From positions 6,386,001 to 6,450,000 of the forward strand of contig OZ020269.1 of NCBI GenBank assembly GCA_963971225.1: 64,000 nucleotides of DNA, written 5' to 3'. Positions within the stretch are counted from its first letter, which is position 1; each line of letters starts with the position of its first letter. The stretch is from Melieria omissa. Lineage: Eukaryota; Arthropoda; Insecta; Diptera; Ulidiidae. A program made the position numbers and the translations under genes. Under the pieces are notes generated by a model, which was not told where the DNA came from, searched no databases, and was given only the letters and a program-made list of their open reading frames with translations. Positions 62,237 to 64,000 of the stretch are shown piece by piece.

Positions 62237-64000
62237 GTAATGGAATGGAGGAAGTTTTTGATTTAAAAATTTTCAGAATCAAAGGTCTAAGTAAAGAAAA
62301 ATCTGCTTCCTGTGACTGCGTAGGCTCTTTGCTGTTTGTTTTTCAATCAAAATTTATGCAACACAGTCTCCATAACTAGAAAATACATCAAGAATGAATA
62401 AATATGGCATTAGTTCAGCAATTAATCAATTATCCCACTTTGTTGCAATTCAAAATGCTCATCTCGCTCGTTTGTGCCACATTGGGGATTAATTATGCTG
62501 CAACCAAAGAGCAGCGCTGAGCCAGCTCTTTCCGTCAGCCATTGTGGCTTGCGCCACCGCCATTTAATGATTGTTCGGCACAACGACGTGCACCATCTGT
62601 CGTACCTTCAACTTAATAAAGCGAGTAATTGCATTGGGGCGGCGGTGGCGGATGCCTTGGAGCGTCTGCTTTGGCAGAGGTAACAGATTTGTACGTACCC
62701 AGGTTCGGCCATTGTCTATTTTGTATCTAATTAAATTCCTTCGAGCACTGTTCAGTTGTGTTGGGTTGTGCGACTTTGCATCCAATCAAAATAGCGTAAC
62801 GAATATTGATTTTGATTCTACCGCAAAGGTAAACATAATGCACTGCACAGCAAACTAAAATTAAATTTTGTGTTTAATTGGAAACTTATGGCGCGTAATT
62901 TGATTGCGCTACCGTCATAGAACAGCAAAAGAAAATATTTTTCCGCCCGTTTGAGTTACTCTTCGTTGGAAATTTGCAATGGGCGCCAAGGTAGAAAGGC
63001 GAGTACGATATCCAATTACATTTTTAATAAGGAAGAGTGTACTATAAGTATGCCCTTCTTATCGCTGACAGACGGCCATTAGAGCCTTGTGGCCGATCAG
63101 TGCTTGGTTGCTAGCAATGATTGGGCACTTGGGTGGTTGCATAGGTAGGCACTGTCTTGCGTAGATGTTAAACAAACGCCCACAAGTTTTTTCTCGCAGA
63201 ATAAGTAGACACAGCAATCAACAATTCCATCTAGATTCGACAAAAGCATCTGTTGAAGATGAGTAGGAACGTCCAAAGCAACCACTCGATATTAATATAT
63301 TAATTCAGACAATAAACTTTGCTCTGTGTAGTCAGTAGTCCTAATTTTGAATACTGATTCAACACCAGATAAAGAACCTTTCCTTGGTGAGTGCACCCCC
63401 AGCATACAAATTTATCCAACAAGTTTCACATAAATGTATCCAGATCTATAGTGTTTAGATATAACCTCAATTTGTTTTTAATTTTCAACTGAAATGAAGC
63501 CAAGTTACAAAAACTGGAAACTTAAGCATTCGTGCATGACGTCCAACTCATGTTGCCGGCGCATAATCAGGTGTCATACCATAGCTTTAGCTGTTTGCTT
63601 GTGTTGCACGAACATCAAAAAGTGAAAATTTCCAATTGTATGCATTGCGTCAGATTTGTCGATCTTATTGCTGCGCGCTGAATGCGCCATTTGATTACTA
63701 TTCGTTTTATGTTTGAGCAGAAAATTTGATAATTGTTGAACCACGCTGCTAATCGGTTACGTACACCACCCGGCACGCCCCGTACCCAGCACACATCTGC
63801 ACGCAATACAGGGCCCAAACCTCACAAATGCTCAAAACAGTGCTAACTGCTGGCTGGCTGGAGCGCCGAACATTTGAAAACGAAAGTGCGAATGCGTGCC
63901 GTACCCTGCGTCGACGAGCCGCAAGATAAATATCAGCCATCTTGGGGACAGGCACGACGAGCATTAGCCACATTACCCCCATTTACCGCTTTGAATGTGT
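62237..64000 (+). other. Presumed P450 intron, continuing past the window
   Basis: After the donor at 62237 there is no recognisable P450 exon up to the end. The DNA is AT-rich with no repeats or RNA genes that I can support. Short frames on both strands, such as 62571-62858 and 63749-63982, resemble nothing known. Confidence 0.5.

Overview
The window is nuclear DNA of a higher (schizophoran) fly. The proteins read as close orthologues of Drosophila melanogaster products. Introns are GT-AG, many are 55-75 bp, intergenic DNA is AT-rich, and there are several DNA-transposon remnants. Introns and spacers are larger than is usual for D. melanogaster, so a tephritid-like fruit fly is my guess. That is inference and not shown by the sequence. 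No RNA gene, CRISPR array or bacterial-type feature was seen.

Layout, left to right. (1) 932-7116 (+): quiescin sulfhydryl oxidase, 3 exons, 644 aa. (2) 9552-16836 (-): flotillin-1, 7 coding exons, 426 aa, with an 18-nt last coding piece and a 0.98-kb pogo/mariner-type MITE in its 4.1-kb intron. (3) 17156-18422: a decayed piggyBac element between flotillin-1 and Cdk5. (4) 19509-20577 (-): Cdk5, 4 exons, 292 aa. (5) 21502-31382 (+): Rme-8, the endosomal DnaJ protein, 27 exons, about 2415 aa, divergent from Cdk5. (6) 32118-32586 (-): an unrecognised 132-aa membrane protein, convergent with Rme-8 and divergent from Med23. (7) 33526-39721 (+): Mediator subunit 23, 22 exons, about 1459 aa, with a poly-Gln tail. 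(8) 39993-40935: a hAT-like non-autonomous element with a central perfect hairpin. (9) 41261-43610 (+): CAF-1 p105 (CHAF1B type), 2 exons, 761 aa. (10) 43611-51782: about 8 kb without a convincing gene, perhaps the long 3' UTR of the next gene. (11) 51783-52743 (-): the last four coding exons of the G-protein alpha-o subunit; its upstream exons were not found. (12) 54157-55642: a Tigger/pogo-type element carrying a second terminal-inverted-repeat element nested inside it. (13) 61714-62236 (+): the first three coding exons of a mitochondrial-type cytochrome P450, best match CYP49A1; the rest lies beyond the window.

The genes are ordinary housekeeping and neuronal genes with no shared operon logic: disulfide formation in the secretory pathway (Qsox), membrane microdomains (Flo1), neuronal kinase signalling (Cdk5), endosomal recycling (Rme-8), transcription (Med23), replication-coupled chromatin assembly (Caf1-p105), G-protein signalling and steroid or cuticle-type P450 metabolism. 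Exon borders were placed by hand from splice sites and reading-frame continuity. For every complete gene the exon lengths sum to a whole number of codons ending in a stop. The less ordinary content is the set of terminal-inverted-repeat elements, the nested insertion, the flotillin terminal micro-exon, and the duplicated TPI-x-VRRTPR motif in CAF-1 p105.
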